From Pseudomonas chlororaphis (GTDB lineage Bacteria; Pseudomonadota; Gammaproteobacteria; Pseudomonadales; Pseudomonadaceae): a DNA stretch of 64,000 nucleotides. How positions within the stretch are numbered: the stretch's first letter is position 1; each line of letters starts with the position of its first letter. The notes under the pieces are model-generated. The model did no database searches. It was given only the letters and a program-made list of their open reading frames with translations, and had not been told where the DNA came from. The DNA lies in contig NZ_JSFK01000003.1 of the NCBI RefSeq assembly GCF_000783395.1, positions 496,135 to 560,134 on the forward strand, read 5' to 3'. The position numbers and the translations under genes were made by a program. This document shows positions 27,669 through 37,188 of the stretch, piece by piece.

Positions 27669-28306
27669 CGGATTTATACGCACCACCGGCAGCGGTGGTC
27701 GGTGGCAGCGTCGTGACGTTCGCCAGCGGCCTGCCTGCTTCGCATCGCGAAGATGTCTACATGAGTACGGCGTTTGCACAGCGAGGGACTCGCTTGGCAT
27801 TGGCGGATGGTTTATCGGGCGATTGGTTCGAGTACTACTGCAATCAATTGAAGTTTCTTGGATGGGATGTGCCCAAACCCCAAACCTTTTCGCCTATACC
27901 GGGAGAGTCGATGAGCAAGGAAGCCATCACGCGTATCTCGGCCAATCTCGGGGAGAGGTTTTCCACACCCCTGAGCCGTGCCATGGTGGAATTGGAGCGT
28001 AATCTATTGGCGCTCGATTTGTTCGAGTCCACTAGCCTCAGCGCTAAAATCGGCTTATTTCAGCTGATTCCTTGCGTGATGAATGGGGCACACAAAGTGG
28101 ATATGGGAATTTATCACCGTAGTTTCGAAATCCAGCGAAGTGCCTCCCGGTTCCTGTTCATCAAAAATGAAACCCTTGCGCATGAGGGCATCGAACAGAT
28201 GACGTCTCTCACATTCAACACACTGCATTACGCTGATTTTCGAGAAAAGGTGAAACACTCCGTGCTGTCGCAGTCCTTGAAATACCTGGAAGACCTGGAC
28301 ATCTGA
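27665..28306 (+). CDS. Unknown protein, paralogue 3 of tandem cassette
   Basis: Not recognised. 213 residues, no signal peptide or membrane helix. It shows W54-F-x(2)-Y-x(8)-G66-W67 with exactly the spacing of paralogue 1, followed by a Ser-rich linker (GESMSKEAITRISANL), a Leu-rich helix, strands (IGLFQLIPCVMNG, SRFLFIKNE) and the C-terminal KYLEDLDI. Its start overlaps the stop of paralogue 2. It ends 19 bases from the convergent retS gene, without a clear terminator between them. A soluble three-component complex is possible but unproven. Confidence 0.7.
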   Translation: MTDLYAPPAAVVGGSVVTFASGLPASHREDVYMSTAFAQRGTRLALADGLSGDWFEYYCNQLKFLGWDVPKPQTFSPIPGESMSKEAITRISANLGERFSTPLSRAMVELERNLLALDLFESTSLSAKIGLFQLIPCVMNGAHKVDMGIYHRSFEIQRSASRFLFIKNETLAHEGIEQMTSLTFNTLHYADFREKVKHSVLSQSLKYLEDLDI

Positions 28307-28325
28307 GCAGTCTGCGGCGAACCCG

Positions 28326-31100
28326 CTAGAAGGTCGACGCCGTGCGATTCTGCTGATCACGTTGGGCAACCCAGTGCTCGATCAGCTCGCGCAATTGCGA
28401 CAACTCGACGGGTTTGGACATGTGCCCATCCATCCCGGCCTGACGCGCGCGTTCCTTGTGTTCGGCGAGAATATGCGCCGTCAATGCCACGATCGGTGTG
28501 CGGATGCGTTGGTTGCTGACTTCCCAGGCGCGCAATTGCTGGGTCGCTGAGAAGCCATCAAGGATCGGCATTTCGCAGTCCATCAACACCAGGTCGTAAC
28601 GCTGGGCTTTCATCGCCTGCAGCGCTTCTTCGCCGTTGGCAGCGGTGTCCGGTTGCAGGTTTAGCTTGCCGAGCATGCCGCGAATCACTTTGGTCGAAAT
28701 CGTGTTGTCTTCGGCAACGAGGATGCGGAAGTCGCTCGGCACTTTGGCAGCCGTGGCCGGGGTGACCACTTGCGGCTGGAACACCACCTGACCTTTGTTG
28801 CGCTGGTTGAGTTCGTCGGCGAGGGTGGTCTTGAGGGTGTAGCCGGCCACCGGTTTGGCGAGGATGCGTTTGATCCCCGAATTGCGCGCGATGATCTTGC
28901 TCGGCGCATTGCTGATGCCGGTGAGCATGATCAGCAGGATGTCGTGGTTCAGGCTTGGGTCTTCCTTGATCTTGGCCGCAAGCTGCATGCCGGTCATGCC
29001 CGGCATGTTCTGATCGAGCAGCACCACATCAAAGTAATCGCGCAGATGCGCCTTGGTCCGCAGCAGGGCCAACGCCTCCTTGCCTGAAGGCACGGCGCTG
29101 ACATTCAAGCCCCACGCACTGCATTGCTGGACCAGCACTTTGCGGCAGGTGTCATTGTCGTCGACCACCAGCACTCGTGCGCCTTGTAGCGGACTGTCGA
29201 GATCGGAGGTCGGGTGTTCGAGGCGATCCGGATCCAGCGGCAGGGTCAGCCACAGCGTGCTGCCCTGATTGGCGCCGCTCTTTATGCCGAATTCGCCCTG
29301 CATCAAACGAATCAGTTGTCGCGCGATGACCAGCCCGAGATTGCCGCCCAGGCGATTCGCCGAGAGAAAGTGTTTGCTGTGCAGTTCGGCATGCATCAGC
29401 GCGTCGCGTTCTTCCTGCTCCATTGGCGCACCACTGTCCTGCACGGCGATGCGCAGGCGCGGTTTGCTGCTGCGTTCGTCAAGCGCGACGACGATCAGCA
29501 CTTCACCTTCAGCGGTTTTCTTCAGGGCATTTTCCAGCAGGCTCAGCAGGGTCTGGCGCAGGCGTGTCGGGTCGCCACTGATTACTCGCGGCACTTGCGG
29601 CTGGATAAAGCTGATCAGCTCGACGTTCTGTTGTTCGGCCTTGGCGCGGTAGATGCTCAGGCAGTCATCGATCAAGGCATTGAGGTCGAACTGCACGTCG
29701 TCCAGTTCGATCTGACCGGATTCGAGCTTGGAGATGTCGAGGATCTCGTTGATCAGCGTCAGCAGTTCGTTGCCGGCGCTGTGGATGGTTTGCACATAGT
29801 CGCGTTGCTTGACCGACAACGGCGTGCCCAGCAGCAATTCGGTCATGCCCAGTACACCATTCATCGGCGTGCGGATTTCATGGCTGATCTTGGCGAGAAA
29901 CTCAGCTTTGGCGTTGATCTCGGCATTGCTCGCGGCGAGGTCGCGGCTGACGCTGAAACGGCTTTCGGTGATGCTGCGCTGACGTTCGCCGAGGGCGATG
30001 CTCATCAACAGGCCGCTGATGCAGATGAATGCCATCAGGGTCATGATCAAGCCTTGCGGCGACACCAGTGTCAGTCCCAGCAAGGCCGGAAGAATGATCA
30101 GCGTGCCAATGTTGAATACCACCATCGCGGCGACGAACAAGCGCGCCGGACGGTAACCCTTCTGCCAGTGATAGAACGCGACAAACAACATGCTCAGGCC
30201 GGCCAGGGCCACCAGTGCATAAGTGATGATGTTCAGCGGCAGAGTGTTGACGAACAACAGCAACAGGCTGCAGGTCACGATAAACAGGATGTCGCCGATC
30301 AACAGTTTGTTCAGCGGGTGCGGGCCGAGCGGGGCGAAGAAGCGATAGGCGAACATCAGCCCGGCCGGAGCAGTCAGCAGCAGCGCCAGATAGGCGCCCG
30401 GCGTCTGCACCGCATGCCAGTTCGGCAGCCACGGGCCGGCGAGGTTGAGCAGCAGCAACAGACTGAGGCCCAACAGGCCTTCGCAGACCGCCAGCCACAA
30501 ACTGCTGCGCGAACGGGAATAGGCGTAGCGCACCAGGTTGTGCAGCAACAGCATGCCGAGGCAGCCGAACAGTAAACCGAAGACCAGCGTCTGATTGTGG
30601 TTGGCCGCGCTCATCACCGCCGATTGCAGGGTGACGTGCGGGCGCAACTGATGGTCGGAGACCAGGCGCAGATAGACATCGAGGGGTTTGTCGCTCTGCG
30701 GCAGTGGCAGCATGAAGTCGCTGCTCGGCAACGGTCGTTCGGCCTGTGGCTGATCGGTGCCGGTATTGCGTTGCTCGATCAGCTTGTCGCCGTCGAGCAC
30801 GTAGAGATTGAGCTGTGACAGATCGGGGGCAAAGATGCGCAGCACTTGTTCGTGCTTGCCGGGCGCCAGTTTGAAGCGCAGCCACAAGGCGCCATCGGGC
30901 TCGGACGCGGTGAGACGGTCAAGGTCGATGGGGCTGAATTGATTGGTGTAGCGAGCGGAGCGGATATCGCTCAGTTGCAGATTGCCCTGATCGTCGAGCA
31001 ATACCGACCAGCCACTGCCTTGCGCGGCCTGGGCCGGGAGCATGCAGAGCAAGGTCAGCATCGTGACGGTGAAGCTTATGGCAATCCTGAGCCAGCGCAC
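28326..31100 (-). CDS. retS: Hybrid sensor kinase RetS
   Basis: A 924-residue hybrid sensor that binds GacS and tips the Gac/Rsm switch between motile-virulent and biofilm lifestyles. Order: signal peptide (1-25), periplasmic 7TMR-DISMED2 sensor (about 30-160), seven membrane helices (about 170-375), HisKA with H407 in ISHEIRTPMNG, a degenerate ATPase domain, and receivers with D696 (LLDQNMPG) and D841 (LMDCEMPI). These three residues keep a constant offset of 17 from P. aeruginosa H424, D713 and D858, strong support for orthology. The first G-box reads DSGAP instead of D-x-G-x-G, in line with an atypical kinase. GTG start with AAGGGA upstream. The purD-purH neighbourhood is the same as in P. 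aeruginosa. Confidence 0.95.
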   Translation of the reverse strand: MRWLRIAISFTVTMLTLLCMLPAQAAQGSGWSVLLDDQGNLQLSDIRSARYTNQFSPIDLDRLTASEPDGALWLRFKLAPGKHEQVLRIFAPDLSQLNLYVLDGDKLIEQRNTGTDQPQAERPLPSSDFMLPLPQSDKPLDVYLRLVSDHQLRPHVTLQSAVMSAANHNQTLVFGLLFGCLGMLLLHNLVRYAYSRSRSSLWLAVCEGLLGLSLLLLLNLAGPWLPNWHAVQTPGAYLALLLTAPAGLMFAYRFFAPLGPHPLNKLLIGDILFIVTCSLLLLFVNTLPLNIITYALVALAGLSMLFVAFYHWQKGYRPARLFVAAMVVFNIGTLIILPALLGLTLVSPQGLIMTLMAFICISGLLMSIALGERQRSITESRFSVSRDLAASNAEINAKAEFLAKISHEIRTPMNGVLGMTELLLGTPLSVKQRDYVQTIHSAGNELLTLINEILDISKLESGQIELDDVQFDLNALIDDCLSIYRAKAEQQNVELISFIQPQVPRVISGDPTRLRQTLLSLLENALKKTAEGEVLIVVALDERSSKPRLRIAVQDSGAPMEQEERDALMHAELHSKHFLSANRLGGNLGLVIARQLIRLMQGEFGIKSGANQGSTLWLTLPLDPDRLEHPTSDLDSPLQGARVLVVDDNDTCRKVLVQQCSAWGLNVSAVPSGKEALALLRTKAHLRDYFDVVLLDQNMPGMTGMQLAAKIKEDPSLNHDILLIMLTGISNAPSKIIARNSGIKRILAKPVAGYTLKTTLADELNQRNKGQVVFQPQVVTPATAAKVPSDFRILVAEDNTISTKVIRGMLGKLNLQPDTAANGEEALQAMKAQRYDLVLMDCEMPILDGFSATQQLRAWEVSNQRIRTPIVALTAHILAEHKERARQAGMDGHMSKPVELSQLRELIEHWVAQRDQQNRTASTF

Positions 31101-31158
31101 GGCGAAATCCCTTCGTAGGTTGATGCCAGAATATAACGATGCGCGGCGGCGGAACAGC

Positions 31159-31185
31159 CCGGCGAGGAACGGTGTCCCTCGCCGG
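31159..31185 (-). terminator. Hairpin after purD
   Basis: CCGGCGAGG and CCTCGCCGG form a perfect 9-base stem between the purD stop and the retS start. There is no T-run on the minus strand, so it is only a weak or partial terminator. Confidence 0.45.
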
Positions 31186-31199
31186 ACTTGATCGACAGC

Positions 31200-32495
31200 T
31201 TATTCCTGGGTTTCGCCACGTTCACGGGCAATGGCGCGGTAGCCAATGTCCTTGCGGTAGAAGCAGCCTTCCCAGTCGATGGCGGCCGCCAGCTTGTAGG
31301 CTTGCTGCTGAGCTTCACCGACACTTGCGCCCATTGCAGTGGCGCAGAGTACGCGACCACCGGCAGTAACGACCTGACCGTCCTTCAGCGCAGTACCGGC
31401 GTGGAAGACTTTACCTTCCAGGCTTGCAGCGGCATCCAGACCGTTGATCGCCGCGCCCTTGGCGTAGTCGCCCGGGTAACCGCCGGCGGCCAGCACGATG
31501 CCGACGCTCGGGCGTGGATCCCACTGCGCTTCAACCTTGTCCAGCGCTTGCGCCAGAGCGGCTTCAACCAGCAGCACCAGGCTCGATTGCAGACGCAGCA
31601 TCACCGGTTGGGTTTCCGGATCGCCGAAGCGGCAGTTGAACTCGATAACCTTCGGGTTACCGGCCTTGTCGATCATCAGACCGGCATACAGGAAACCGGT
31701 GTAGACGTTGCCTTCCTCAGCCATGCCGCGCACGGTCGGCCAGATCACCAGATCCATCACGCGCTTGTGCACGTCGGCGGTGACCACCGGGGCAGGGGAG
31801 TAAGCACCCATGCCGCCAGTGTTCGGGCCGCTGTCGCCGTCGCCAACACGTTTGTGGTCCTGGCTGGTGGCCATCGGCAGCACATTCTTGCCGTCGACCA
31901 TGACGATGAAGGAGGCTTCTTCGCCGTCGAGGAATTCCTCGATCACTACGCGCGAGCCAGCGTCACCGAAAGCATTGCCGGCGAGCATGTCGCGTACGGC
32001 GTCTTCGGCTTCAGCCAGGGTCATGGCAACGATTACGCCTTTACCGGCGGCCAGGCCATCGGCCTTGATCACGATCGGTGCGCCTTTTTCACGCAGATAA
32101 GCCAGGGCCGGCTCGATCTCGGTGAAGTTCTGGTAATCGGCGGTCGGGATCTTGTGGCGGGCCAGGAAGTCTTTGGTAAAGGCTTTCGAGCCTTCCAGTT
32201 GCGCAGCGCCGGCGGTCGGACCGAAGCAGTCCAGGCCACGGGAGCGGAACAGGTCAACGACGCCAGCCACCAGTGGTACTTCCGGGCCGACGATGGTCAG
32301 GGAAACGTTTTTCTCGGCGAAGTCAGCCAGTTGCTCAAGGGCCAGCACGTCGATGGCGACGTTCTCGCACTTGGCTTCAATGGCGGTGCCAGCGTTGCCC
32401 GGTGCAACAAAAACCTTCTGCACACGCGGATCCTGAGCCACTTTCCAAGCCAGGGCGTGTTCACGGCCACCGCTGCCAATGATCAAAACATTCAT
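31200..32495 (-). CDS. purD: Phosphoribosylamine-glycine ligase PurD
   Basis: A 431-residue ATP-grasp ligase catalysing the second step of purine synthesis (phosphoribosylamine + glycine + ATP to GAR). The N-terminal NVLIIGSGGREHALAW is diagnostic. The ATP-grasp core shows IVIKADGLAAGKGVIVA and the metal/substrate region KVIEFNCRFGDPETQPV. Length is standard. It lies downstream of purH on the same strand with a structured 190-base gap (see the inverted repeat at 32592-32641) and upstream of retS. Confidence 0.97.
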   Translation of the reverse strand: MNVLIIGSGGREHALAWKVAQDPRVQKVFVAPGNAGTAIEAKCENVAIDVLALEQLADFAEKNVSLTIVGPEVPLVAGVVDLFRSRGLDCFGPTAGAAQLEGSKAFTKDFLARHKIPTADYQNFTEIEPALAYLREKGAPIVIKADGLAAGKGVIVAMTLAEAEDAVRDMLAGNAFGDAGSRVVIEEFLDGEEASFIVMVDGKNVLPMATSQDHKRVGDGDSGPNTGGMGAYSPAPVVTADVHKRVMDLVIWPTVRGMAEEGNVYTGFLYAGLMIDKAGNPKVIEFNCRFGDPETQPVMLRLQSSLVLLVEAALAQALDKVEAQWDPRPSVGIVLAAGGYPGDYAKGAAINGLDAAASLEGKVFHAGTALKDGQVVTAGGRVLCATAMGASVGEAQQQAYKLAAAIDWEGCFYRKDIGYRAIARERGETQE

Positions 32496-32591
32496 TTCAA
32501 AAACCTCGGATGACGCTAATTCTGTTTTTAGAACCTAAAGCGCTTCACGCTGTAGGAGGTCGCAATGAAGTCGGTAGATGCAAGGCGGAGT

Positions 32592-32641
32592 CGACCTCGA
32601 TGAGCGGAGTTGCCTTTTGGCAATGAGCATCATCGAGGTCG
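32592..32641. repeat. Nested inverted repeat between purH and purD
   Basis: Outer arms CGACCTCGATGA and TCATCGAGGTCG (12 bases, perfect) enclose inner arms TTGCC and GGCAA around TTTT. The whole lies within a 190-base purH-purD gap. It could be a transcript-processing or attenuation structure, or a dispersed intergenic repeat. Confidence 0.65.
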
Positions 32642-32685
32642 GCTCCAACGCAGCAGATGCCGGCTTCAGTGCGGCCGTCGACTGG

Positions 32686-34293
32686 TTAGTGACGGAAGTG
32701 GCGCATGCCGGTGAACACCATCGCGATACCGGCTTCGTCGGCAGCAGCAATCACTTCAGCATCACGCATCGAGCCGCCTGGCTGGATCACCGCAGTGATA
32801 CCCACCTTGGCTGCGTTGTCCAGACCGTCGCGGAACGGGAAGAATGCGTCCGAAGCCATCACCGAACCGGCGACTTGCAGACCGGCGTGCTCAGCCTTGA
32901 TCGCGGCGATCCGTGCCGAGTTTACGCGGCTCATCTGGCCAGCGCCGACACCGATGGTCTGACGGTTCTTGGCGTAGACAATGGCGTTGGACTTAACGTA
33001 CTTGGCTACTTTCCAGGCGAAGATCAGGTCGTGGATTTCCTGTTCGGTCGGCGCGCGCTTGGTCACGACTTTCAGGTCATCGGCGCTGATCATGCCGATG
33101 TCACGGCTCTGCACCAGCAGGCCGCCGTTGACACGCTTGTAGTCCCACGCAGCAGCGCGGTCAGCCGACCACTCGCCGCAGGCCAGCAGGCGCACGTTGG
33201 CTTTGGCTGCAACAATGGCGCGAGCTTCTTCGCTGACGCTTGGAGCGATGATCACTTCCACGAACTGACGCTCGACGATCGCTTTGGCGGTCTCGGCATC
33301 CAGTTCACGGTTAAAGGCGATGATGCCGCCGAACGCCGACTCGGTGTCAGTCGCGTAAGCCAGTTCGTAAGCCTGACGGATACCGCCTTCAGCGTCCGGG
33401 CTAACCGCCACGCCGCACGGGTTGGCGTGCTTGACGATGACGCAGGCTGGCTTGACGAAGCTCTTCACGCATTCCAGCGCGGCGTCGGTGTCGGCCACGT
33501 TGTTGTACGACAGTTCCTTGCCTTGCAGTTGGGTCGCGGTGGCGATACCGACTTCGGCAGGCTTGGCCTCAACGTAGAACGCCGCGCTCTGGTGCGGGTT
33601 CTCGCCGTAGCGCATTTCCTGGGCCTTGATGAACTGGCTGTTGAAGGTGCGCGGGAATTCGCTGCGGCCTTCAGTGCTCAGGGTTTCAGCGGCCTGGTTC
33701 ACGGTACCCATGTAGTTGGCGATCATGCCGTCGTAGGCTGCGGTGTGTTCGAAGGCCTTGAGCATCAGGTCGAAACGCTGAGCGTAGGTCAGGCCACCGG
33801 CCTTGAGGCCTTCGAGAACGCTGGCGTAATCGCTGGCATTCACCACGATCGCTACGTCTTTATGGTTTTTCGCTGCCGAACGGACCATGGTCGGGCCGCC
33901 GATGTCGATGTTCTCGATGGCGGTCGGCAGGTCGCAGCCTGGCTTGTTGATGGTGGCTTCGAACGGATAGAGGTTGACCGCCACCAGATCGATCGGCTTG
34001 ATGCCGTGCTCGCTCATGATCGCGTCGTCGATACCGCGACGACCGAGGATGCCGCCGTGGATTTTCGGGTGCAGGGTTTTCACCCGACCGTCCATCATCT
34101 CGGCGAAACCGGTGTAATCCGCGACTTCCACTGCGGCAACACCGTTGTCGCGCAGCAGCTTGAACGTCCCGCCGGTGGAAAGAATCTCGACGCCCAGGGC
34201 TTCAAGCTCCTTGGCGAATTCGAGGATCCCGGTCTTGTCGGAAACGCTGATCAAGGCGCGGCGGATCGGCAGGCGGGTAGTCTGGTCGGTCAT
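32686..34293 (-). CDS. purH: Bifunctional AICAR transformylase/IMP cyclohydrolase PurH
   Basis: A 535-residue enzyme for the last two steps of IMP synthesis. The N-terminal MGS-like IMP cyclohydrolase domain starts [17 protein letters not shown]. The C-terminal AICAR transformylase has [27 protein letters not shown] and the ending GSMRDAEVI...[11 protein letters not shown]. The start MTDQTTRLP at 34293 is preferred; an in-frame ATG at 34305 is possible. It follows fis on the minus strand after an intervening terminator, so purH-purD probably has its own promoter. Confidence 0.97.
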   Translation of the reverse strand: MTDQTTRLPIRRALISVSDKTGILEFAKELEALGVEILSTGGTFKLLRDNGVAAVEVADYTGFAEMMDGRVKTLHPKIHGGILGRRGIDDAIMSEHGIKPIDLVAVNLYPFEATINKPGCDLPTAIENIDIGGPTMVRSAAKNHKDVAIVVNASDYASVLEGLKAGGLTYAQRFDLMLKAFEHTAAYDGMIANYMGTVNQAAETLSTEGRSEFPRTFNSQFIKAQEMRYGENPHQSAAFYVEAKPAEVGIATATQLQGKELSYNNVADTDAALECVKSFVKPACVIVKHANPCGVAVSPDAEGGIRQAYELAYATDTESAFGGIIAFNRELDAETAKAIVERQFVEVIIAPSVSEEARAIVAAKANVRLLACGEWSADRAAAWDYKRVNGGLLVQSRDIGMISADDLKVVTKRAPTEQEIHDLIFAWKVAKYVKSNAIVYAKNRQTIGVGAGQMSRVNSARIAAIKAEHAGLQVAGSVMASDAFFPFRDGLDNAAKVGITAVIQPGGSMRDAEVIAAADEAGIAMVFTGMRHFRH

Positions 34294-34325
34294 CTCAATT
34301 TCCATCAAAAGCAAAGGAAGTCAGC

Positions 34326-34359
34326 AAAAAAGGCGACCGTTTTTTACGCGGGCGCCTTT
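34326..34359 (-). terminator. Terminator of dusB-fis
   Basis: On the minus strand AAAGGCG pairs with CGCCTTT, and the stem runs into TTTTTT. It is located between the fis stop and the purH start, separating the two units. Confidence 0.75.
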
Positions 34360-34376
34360 CTGGTTTGATTGAATGC

Positions 34377-34697
34377 TTACAGCAGATCGTACTGCTTGAG
34401 TTTCTTGCGCAGCGTGCCGCGGTTAAGTCCCAGCAGCTCACTGGCCTTGGTCTGGTTGCCCTTGACGTAGTTCATCACGCTTTCGAGCAGGGGAGCCTCG
34501 ACTTCGGAGAGCACCAGGTTGTACACATCCGTGACGGACGCGCCCTCAAGGTGGGCGAAATAATTGTGCAGCGCCTTCTCGACACTCCCGCGAAGGGTCT
34601 GACCTTCTTCGCTCGGGGTATTGAGGTGCTGTTTCAAATTCACGTTGTCGCTCACGGGTGCTGTTCCACTCACTAAAGTCTCGGTCATCATCGTCAT
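34377..34697 (-). CDS. fis: DNA-binding protein Fis
   Basis: A 106-residue nucleoid-associated protein that bends DNA and tunes rRNA and growth-phase genes. The C-terminal helix-turn-helix [20 protein letters not shown] is nearly identical across gammaproteobacterial Fis proteins. The N-terminal beta-hairpin arm and dimerisation helices ([19 protein letters not shown]) are present. The start ATG at 34697 overlaps the dusB stop (ATGA), the classic dusB-fis arrangement. A longer in-frame frame running into dusB is not the real start. Confidence 0.97.
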   Translation of the reverse strand: MTMMTETLVSGTAPVSDNVNLKQHLNTPSEEGQTLRGSVEKALHNYFAHLEGASVTDVYNLVLSEVEAPLLESVMNYVKGNQTKASELLGLNRGTLRKKLKQYDLL

Positions 34698-35704
34698 GCG
34701 GCCACCCCTTCTTCGTCCCCTGTCAGGCTCTTGTAATGCTCGGCGAAGAACTCCCGAACATTGGCGCATTGTGTTTCCGTACCATCCAAACGATTGAAGT
34801 GGGCGCGAAACTCCCTGGCGCCCGGCAAGGTTGCGAGATACCAGCCCACATGCTTGCGCGCAATGCGCACGCCCATCACATCCCCATAGAAAGCGTGAAG
34901 TGCGGCCAGATGCTCTAGCAGTATGTGTTCCACCTCGATCAGCTCCGGCGCCGGCAATTTCTCGCCCGTGCGCAGGTAATGATCGATCTCGCGAAAAATC
35001 CATGGCCGCCCTTGGGCGGCGCGGCCTACCAACAGGCCATCGGCACCGGTCGCGTCGAGCACGTAACGGGCCTTTTCCGGCGAATCGATATCGCCATTGG
35101 CAAACACCGGGATCGACACGGCCTGCTTGATCGCGGCAATCGTGTCGTACTCGGCTTCGCCCTTGTACAGATCGGCGCGAGTGCGGCCATGCACTGCCAG
35201 CGCGGTGATCCCGGCCTGCTCGGCGATCTTCGCCACGGTCAGGCCGTTTTTGTTGTCGCGATCCCAGCCGGTGCGGATCTTCAAGGTGACCGGCACATCA
35301 ACCGCAGCCACTACAGCCTGCAGGATCTCGGTCACCAGTGCTTCGTCCTTCAACAACGCTGAACCCGCGGCCTTGTTGCAGACCTTTTTTGCCGGGCAAC
35401 CCATGTTGATATCAATAATTTGCGCGCCCAGCTCGACGTTGGCCCGGGCCGCGTTCGCCAGCATCTGCGCGTCGCCACCGGCAATCTGTACCGAGCGTGG
35501 CTCGGGATCGCCTTCGTGGATCATGCGCATGCGCGACTTGCGGGTGTTCCACAGGCTCATGTCGCTGGTGACCATTTCCGAGACTACAAGCCCTGCGCCC
35601 AGACGCTTGCACAGCTGACGAAAGGGCTGGTCGGTGACCCCCGCCATCGGGGCGAGAATCAAGCCGTTCTGCAATGTGTATGGGCCGATGCGTACCGCCG
35701 ACAT
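34694..35704 (-). CDS. dusB: tRNA-dihydrouridine synthase DusB
   Basis: A 336-residue FMN enzyme that reduces uridine in the tRNA D-loop. TIM-barrel motifs are [15 protein letters not shown], the catalytic Cys in [36 protein letters not shown] and [16 protein letters not shown]. It is the promoter-proximal gene of dusB-fis. The upstream 185 bases contain a possible minus-strand TATCAT -10 near 35756-35761, but the paired -35 is poor. Confidence 0.97.
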   Translation of the reverse strand: MSAVRIGPYTLQNGLILAPMAGVTDQPFRQLCKRLGAGLVVSEMVTSDMSLWNTRKSRMRMIHEGDPEPRSVQIAGGDAQMLANAARANVELGAQIIDINMGCPAKKVCNKAAGSALLKDEALVTEILQAVVAAVDVPVTLKIRTGWDRDNKNGLTVAKIAEQAGITALAVHGRTRADLYKGEAEYDTIAAIKQAVSIPVFANGDIDSPEKARYVLDATGADGLLVGRAAQGRPWIFREIDHYLRTGEKLPAPELIEVEHILLEHLAALHAFYGDVMGVRIARKHVGWYLATLPGAREFRAHFNRLDGTETQCANVREFFAEHYKSLTGDEEGVAA

Positions 35705-35889
35705 AGGACTTCCCTGAGGTGGGGCCGGATCATGAGAGTTCGAAAAAGGGTTGGCATGATACCCGCTCTCGATGACTGGATAAAGGCTGAATTGAACAAA
35801 ATCTGAACAGTTATTCTGTTATCGCCACAGGTTTGGTTGTACGTGACAAAGTCAGAAAACCGCCGTCAATTCGAAATCGACGCAGGTGT

Positions 35890-37158
35890 TTACTCGGGCG
35901 AGTGGAAACTCAGGCTGTAATTCACCGCTTTGGGGCCTGGATCGAGAATATCCAGCGCAATGTGGATCGGCGTCTGCGGCGGCATTTCCGCCAGGCCTTC
36001 GAGATCGCCTTTAAGGTACTCGCCGGGTTTGAAGCGACGACTGGCGATCAGGTGACCGTTGAGGTCGGCGAAGCGCAGTTCCAGTAATGGAAAGGGCTGA
36101 GAGAACGTCGCGCGGTTGTAAATGATCGCGTCGACCACCAGTGCACCGTTGAACTCCGGGTGGCTGCGTACCACCAGATTGCTGCTCTTGATCCGCGCGA
36201 TGTCGACCTTGGACGGCACCGTACAGCCGATCTGCGGGCAGATTTGCTGGAACCATGGGCGGTATTGATCCTGCCGGGCCAGTTCATCGAAATGATAAGA
36301 GATGTATTGGGCAGCCAGTCCGCCTGCCGCCAGCAGGACCAACACCAGCCAAAGCAAGCGGCGTCCCCACGGCGAGCGGCGTTTCTGCCAGTCCAGTTGC
36401 AACGGGTCGTCGGTCAGGTCTTGCAGGACTTCGGCGCGTACGCCGGGTTCTGCGCGCTCGCGTTTTTTGCGCAGCGGCTCGATCGATGGCAAGTCGTCGT
36501 CAGCGCTTTCGTCGCTGGCCGACAAGCGTTCGCGGCGGGCATTCGGGTCGATCGGGTCGTGCAGGCGCAGATGCGGGATCGCCGGTTCGTCATCCAGATC
36601 TACCGGTTCCAGTGACAGCGAAGGTTCGGTGCGCTCGGGTTTGACCGGTTCAATGTCGTCGATCTGCGGTTGGTCTTCCGGCTCAGCCAGCCGCTCATCG
36701 GCGGGTGCGCTGAACAGGCTGTCAGGCCAGGCGGCATCGTCTGGCTCCGGGCTGTCGCGCCGGGCACTCAGAGAGTCTTCGCGCGGGCGGCCGAGTTCGG
36801 TGGCGGGCTGGATTTCCCGTTGTTCGAGGCGGGCGAGTTCTTCGTCCAGATCAAGGCTGTCGAGATCAAGCGCCGAGGCGTTCCACTGTTTTTGGCTGAT
36901 GGCGCGTGGCTCGGGTTGCTCGACAATGGGCGGCGGCTCAATGGCCGGCGGCGCTTCGTCAGGCAATGCGGCAATGAGCGGCGCAACCGGCGTCACCACG
37001 TCCTTGCCGGCGTGTTGTTCCAGCAGCTGTTTGGCGGCGTTGAACACTTGCAGGCAGGAGCCGCAGCGAACCACCCCGCGGGCCACGCTCAATTGAGCAT
37101 GGCTGACGCGGAAACTGGTTTGGCAATGCGGGCACTGGGTGACGAAACTGTCGGTCAT
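35890..37158 (-). CDS. Zinc-ribbon DUF3426 membrane protein
   Basis: A 422-residue protein. Residues 9-40 are an MJ0042-type zinc ribbon (CPHCQTSFRVSHAQL then CGSCLQVF). A long acidic, low-complexity middle (about 90-260) is followed by one membrane helix (LLWLVLVLLAAGGLAAQY, about 270-287) and a C-terminal DUF3426 extracytoplasmic domain with CPQIGC and RPGEYLKG-like strands. Function unknown. It sits between prmA (30-base gap) and dusB in many pseudomonads, so prmA and this gene are probably co-transcribed. Confidence 0.85.
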   Translation of the reverse strand: MTDSFVTQCPHCQTSFRVSHAQLSVARGVVRCGSCLQVFNAAKQLLEQHAGKDVVTPVAPLIAALPDEAPPAIEPPPIVEQPEPRAISQKQWNASALDLDSLDLDEELARLEQREIQPATELGRPREDSLSARRDSPEPDDAAWPDSLFSAPADERLAEPEDQPQIDDIEPVKPERTEPSLSLEPVDLDDEPAIPHLRLHDPIDPNARRERLSASDESADDDLPSIEPLRKKRERAEPGVRAEVLQDLTDDPLQLDWQKRRSPWGRRLLWLVLVLLAAGGLAAQYISYHFDELARQDQYRPWFQQICPQIGCTVPSKVDIARIKSSNLVVRSHPEFNGALVVDAIIYNRATFSQPFPLLELRFADLNGHLIASRRFKPGEYLKGDLEGLAEMPPQTPIHIALDILDPGPKAVNYSLSFHSPE

Positions 37159-37188
37159 GCGGCGATCCGGATTATGCAGGCGGTCATA

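Noticed and set aside
32535..32750. A 71-codon minus-strand frame crossing the purH-purD repeat
   Set aside because: It runs across the nested inverted repeat and into the end of purH; no start signal or family resemblance was seen.
32578..34368. Long open frame on the plus strand opposite purH
   Set aside because: It mirrors purH codon structure, has no ribosome site or recognisable domain, and purH itself is certain. The same applies to the long frame opposite accC at 38308-39879.
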